Origin: Deltaproteobacteria bacterium
GTDB lineage: Bacteria; SAR324; NAC60-12
NCBI GenBank assembly: GCA_002685535.1
Contig: NYXK01000054.1
Span: 1 to 34,232, forward strand
Direction of reading: 5' to 3'
DNA: 34,232 bases
Position numbers and translations under genes: made by a program. The stretch's first letter is position 1, and every line of letters begins with the position of its first letter. The notes beneath the pieces were generated by a model that saw only the letters and a list, made by a program, of their open reading frames with translations, searched no databases and was not told the origin of the DNA. Positions 31,042-34,232 of this stretch are shown piece by piece.

Positions 31042-34000
31042 ATGAGACCTATATTCTTGGGCTTGTCAGCCATTGGCTGGAACGTAATGATAAGTAGCTG
31101 GTGGGATAAGGTAGGATAGAAGGAGTCCTCAATTGAGTCTTCAGACGTACACTAACCATAGCGAAGCTTCTGGCGGGGTTCCTCCTGGCCACTGTCGTAC
31201 TTGGGTCATGTTACGTGCTGTACCGAATCTTTTGCAAAGTTGTCAGGTTTTGGAGGGTTAGTAACTCTGCTTCTTGTCCAGGCGCACGGCACAATCACTG
31301 TATGCTAACCACATTATTGCTTCATGTAGGCACGGCACCAGCAGATAACAGTACCCGCCGCTGTGGCCCGACACCTCAAGGCCCTCAGAAAGAAGTCCAA
31401 GCCTACGCCTAGGAGACCAGGGTGTAGCGAAGAGCCAAAGTCCTTTGGAGTATTCCTAGGAGAGATCGCCAGTCCACCAACAGCTTCCCAGCTACGACTA
31501 CTATCGAAATGGGATATTCTAGTCCTCGATCCCACACAAGATGGCGTGCTGGATGCACTGTCGACAGCAGGGGTTGCTTCATCACACATATTGGGTCGTC
31601 TTGATGTTCGAACGCTTGTCAAATCTGACACTGGGTCAAGCGACGACAATATAATAGAAGTACTAGACACAATTGATCGAACACTCGCGGCACTCGTCGG
31701 AAAAGGGCCGCAGAAGATTCTCACGGGCGTCCTACTGGCTGGCTACAGGACATACCTTCAGCCCGTCGTATTGAACCAGGCGGCTAGATACATCCATGAA
31801 TTGGGTCTTGAACTCTGGCTTGAAATCGAACCATCTCCAACGCATTGTCCTACCGAGCGAGAATGCCGAGAAACAGATATGAGTCTTGTGAAAGGAATCG
31901 TATATCGGAACGGAACTATTCGACCTGATGGTGACCGACAGAACTACTTCCAAATGGCCGAGATGAGACAGGTGATGAGAGCAGTCGCAGCTCAACGAAC
32001 TCGCACAGTCATGGCAATTTGGGAAACCATTCAGACCGGAAATGATCAGCAATATGCCGTCGTCCAGCGAACATTCAACTGGTGCAGATTCAGCAATTTC
32101 CTGTGCTGGATTGGCTCTGAAGCCGCACTCACAGATGCCGCCGCCGCCGCTCAACAAACAGTAGAAGAGAAACCTTTAGGCGCACTCATGTGGTTGAAAG
32201 GCGAAGACATTATGAAGGCGCATGATACTTGGAGAGCCAATGATCAGGTAAGTGCTTCTTCGCATTGATGAGGTTTGAAAATCTGCCGTATTCAGCTCGT
32301 TGAAGTTTGGCGATCGCTTCGCGCCAAAATACACGCTAATAGACGCGATGATCTTCAGATATCCCAAACTACGTGTCCGGACATTGACGAGGAATTATAC
32401 AATTCGTTAAATTCTTTTCTGCCGGGACTGAGAGAAAAACTGCAACAATATCCTCCCTCGAACCGTCATGAACCCAGGGACAGAGAAGCTCGAACCCCGC
32501 TTCTCCGATCTCACCCTGGCCGTATACTAGAACCTACACAAACGCGTCACGATGATAGTGAGACTCAACTACACCCGCTATCAGTATCTGCAGGCGGAGA
32601 TGACTTTACGGGGCTTGGATGCTTTCACCTAGGTAATTAATTGCTGCAATCAAGGTCCTCGGAGGCATACAGGACTATTGGCTAACATATCTCCCTTTCC
32701 TAGGACTCGCAGCTCGCCCCAAAGACTTCGCGGACCTTCTGCTGGCGCAACGCCATCTCAGAGACCTAAATCTGCTACAACGAATCGAGAAAGAAGAGCT
32801 ACAGGTTATTGGCGAACATATCAGGGGTCTACATAACAAATGGAGTTCAGACCCCGAGGCACCTGCGTTTTGCGCCTCCGTCAAGGACTTGCTGGATCTC
32901 TTGAATGTCAACAATAATGACCATGATCGAATTCCTTGCATCCGAGTTTATGCGGGCTTGCATTCCGGGTTCTCGACAAGCTCCAAGGTTCAATTCTGGG
33001 GTCTCTATGACATCGAACCAAAGACTGGGGTCTTGGACATTTATTTGTCGAGTAAAACACCGGATCGTGCCGGCACCTTACTCCATACATTTCTCTCGAG
33101 TCGAGGTCTTAGCCGAGCGCAATGCTTCGCAGCCGAATTTGCCATGGCTGATCAGCAAGGATCCCTCTCTCGTATCTGGCGATTGCCTGCGCGTCTTGTC
33201 AACGACCTAGAGCAGCTCTCTCCCGAAGAGACAATTCTCTTCCTCCGTCGCCTCATCCTGACAAGATGTCCGGATGACTCGCTCTTTCTAGCGAGACTGC
33301 GAGAATGCTGCGAATATCAACTCATGGAGGTTCCTACACTTGCCCAGCTCCGCAAGTTGAGCTCTACTGTGTATCTCGGTGGGCATATCTCACCTCGCGA
33401 TTTAGTAGTCGCGCGCCTCGATTGGCTGCGTGACAAGGGCTGTTGGCACCCTGATCCTGCTATGGCAGTCTCTATTTTTGAAGATGTTGAGACCCGCGTT
33501 CACAAAGTCCTGATGAATGGCGAAACGGAGCTTCTTGCACAGCTCGGGGTCGTTATCCAAGCCATTCTTCGGAAGGATCAGATTGACGGTAGAGCAGATA
33601 TATTCGCCCTGTCAGTATTCTGCGCATTTCGCAAACTCGCTGTTGACGAGATATACTTGGAAGTCCTGGACCGTAATCCTTTGCCAAATCATGCTGCGGA
33701 TCAGGCTGCTTGCTTTTCAGAGAACTTTGCGCTGGGGTCTCGATGCGAGTCATTCTTTGACACGACTGCCAGGTCCCTGGGAAGGGTCATTTCGGACAGA
33801 TACCGAAGCTATTACATGCTGCATCAACCACCTCGACGAGAAGAGGGGTTTACTGATCTACCATCGGCTTACGCACCGATGCAAATTGATCTAGATCCGC
33901 AAGATGGCAAAGAAGTTGTCCCGGCCTACTATCAAATCACATTTCTAGGGATTTTTGCTGTTCCTGCTCTCATTGATATCATGCTGCTCACAACCATCGG

Positions 34001-34232
34001 ACGTGGTCTTTACCTTACAACCTTCATGACCTCAACAGAGAAAACAATGGCAACAACAGCTCTGATGCTTGCGCTTCTCGTGTGTGGTGCTGTTGGTTCT
34101 TGGATAACATCTGGTGGTTGCTATTATCTCTATGCCAATGCCTTCCCAGCGATGAACATGTTCTGTCTTACTCGGTTTGTTGCTGGTATTGCAATTGTTC
34201 TGATCGGCGGATCAGTAGGCTTCATCGTCATC
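31042..34232 (+). CDS. gtb3: Gtb3-like large membrane glycosyltransferase, GAG cluster (3' truncated by window)
   Basis: Exons: 31042-31093 (uncertain), 31162-31256, 31330-32247, 32296-32632, 32704-34232, open to the edge; about 977 residues visible. Near the N-terminus lies one hydrophobic span (LLAGFLLATVVLGSCYVLY). A domain from about residue 70 to 355 follows, with alternating strand/helix motifs (WDILVLDP, GVLLAGYR, LGLELWLEIEPSP, GIVYRNGT), suggesting a TIM-barrel glycoside-hydrolase-like fold. Next comes a helical middle region. Then at least three membrane spans start near 880, 916 and 955. The catalytic glycosyltransferase (GT4) domain reported for Gtb3 would lie to the right and is not seen. 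The call therefore rests on gene context, size and membrane layout. The first exon and start codon are a best guess: ATG 31042, with a GTAGCT donor keeping phase. Gtb3 is thought to polymerise and export Gal/GalNAc. Confidence 0.65.

Noticed and set aside
1-34232. CRISPR arrays, rRNA, tRNA genes or bacterial-type operons
   Set aside because: No regularly spaced repeats, no tRNA-like cloverleaf noticed by eye, and the intron-rich genes exclude a prokaryotic origin. A tRNAscan/Rfam run was not possible, so short ncRNAs cannot be excluded.

Overview
This window is genomic DNA of a filamentous ascomycete (Pezizomycotina). The genes are interrupted by many short introns (about 46-125 nt) with GT/AG ends. 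They encode fungal families: a non-haemolytic phospholipase C, a multicopper oxidase, an F-box protein, RTG2, REI1 and the galactosaminogalactan (GAG) enzymes. A Leotiomycete is possible, but the sequence alone does not prove it. Ten genes were rebuilt exon by exon and every junction keeps the reading frame. Two further genes have no intron, and one large gene runs off the right edge.

Left part (0.5-9.5 kb): a tandem-CAP-domain protein (+) that lacks a signal peptide; a REI1/ZNF622-type ribosome-biogenesis zinc-finger protein (-); a short-chain dehydrogenase (-); an RTG2-type Ppx/GppA ATPase-fold regulator (-); and a TetX-like FAD monooxygenase (-).

Middle part (10-19 kb): a secreted phospholipase C (-) is divergent from a membrane-anchored multicopper oxidase (+), followed by a Git1-like glycerophosphodiester/phosphate MFS permease (+) and an F-box protein (+). 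Three CACGTGGG octamers, the type bound by the phosphate regulators Pho4/NUC-1, lie in the two promoter regions of this block. That suggests a small phosphorus-scavenging locus.

Right part (20.6-34.2 kb): after an AT-rich, gene-free island comes a recognisable but rearranged GAG exopolysaccharide cluster. It holds Agd3 (CE18 deacetylase, -), Uge3 (UDP-Glc/GlcNAc 4-epimerase, +), Sph3 (membrane-anchored GH135 hydrolase, -) and the start of a very large multi-domain membrane protein that fits Gtb3 (+, cut by the edge). Together they would make UDP-Gal/UDP-GalNAc, polymerise it across the membrane, trim it and deacetylate it into a cationic adhesive matrix. The GH114 hydrolase Ega3, part of the Aspergillus fumigatus cluster, is not seen. 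A low-confidence small cysteine-rich ORF lies in the uge3-sph3 gap instead.
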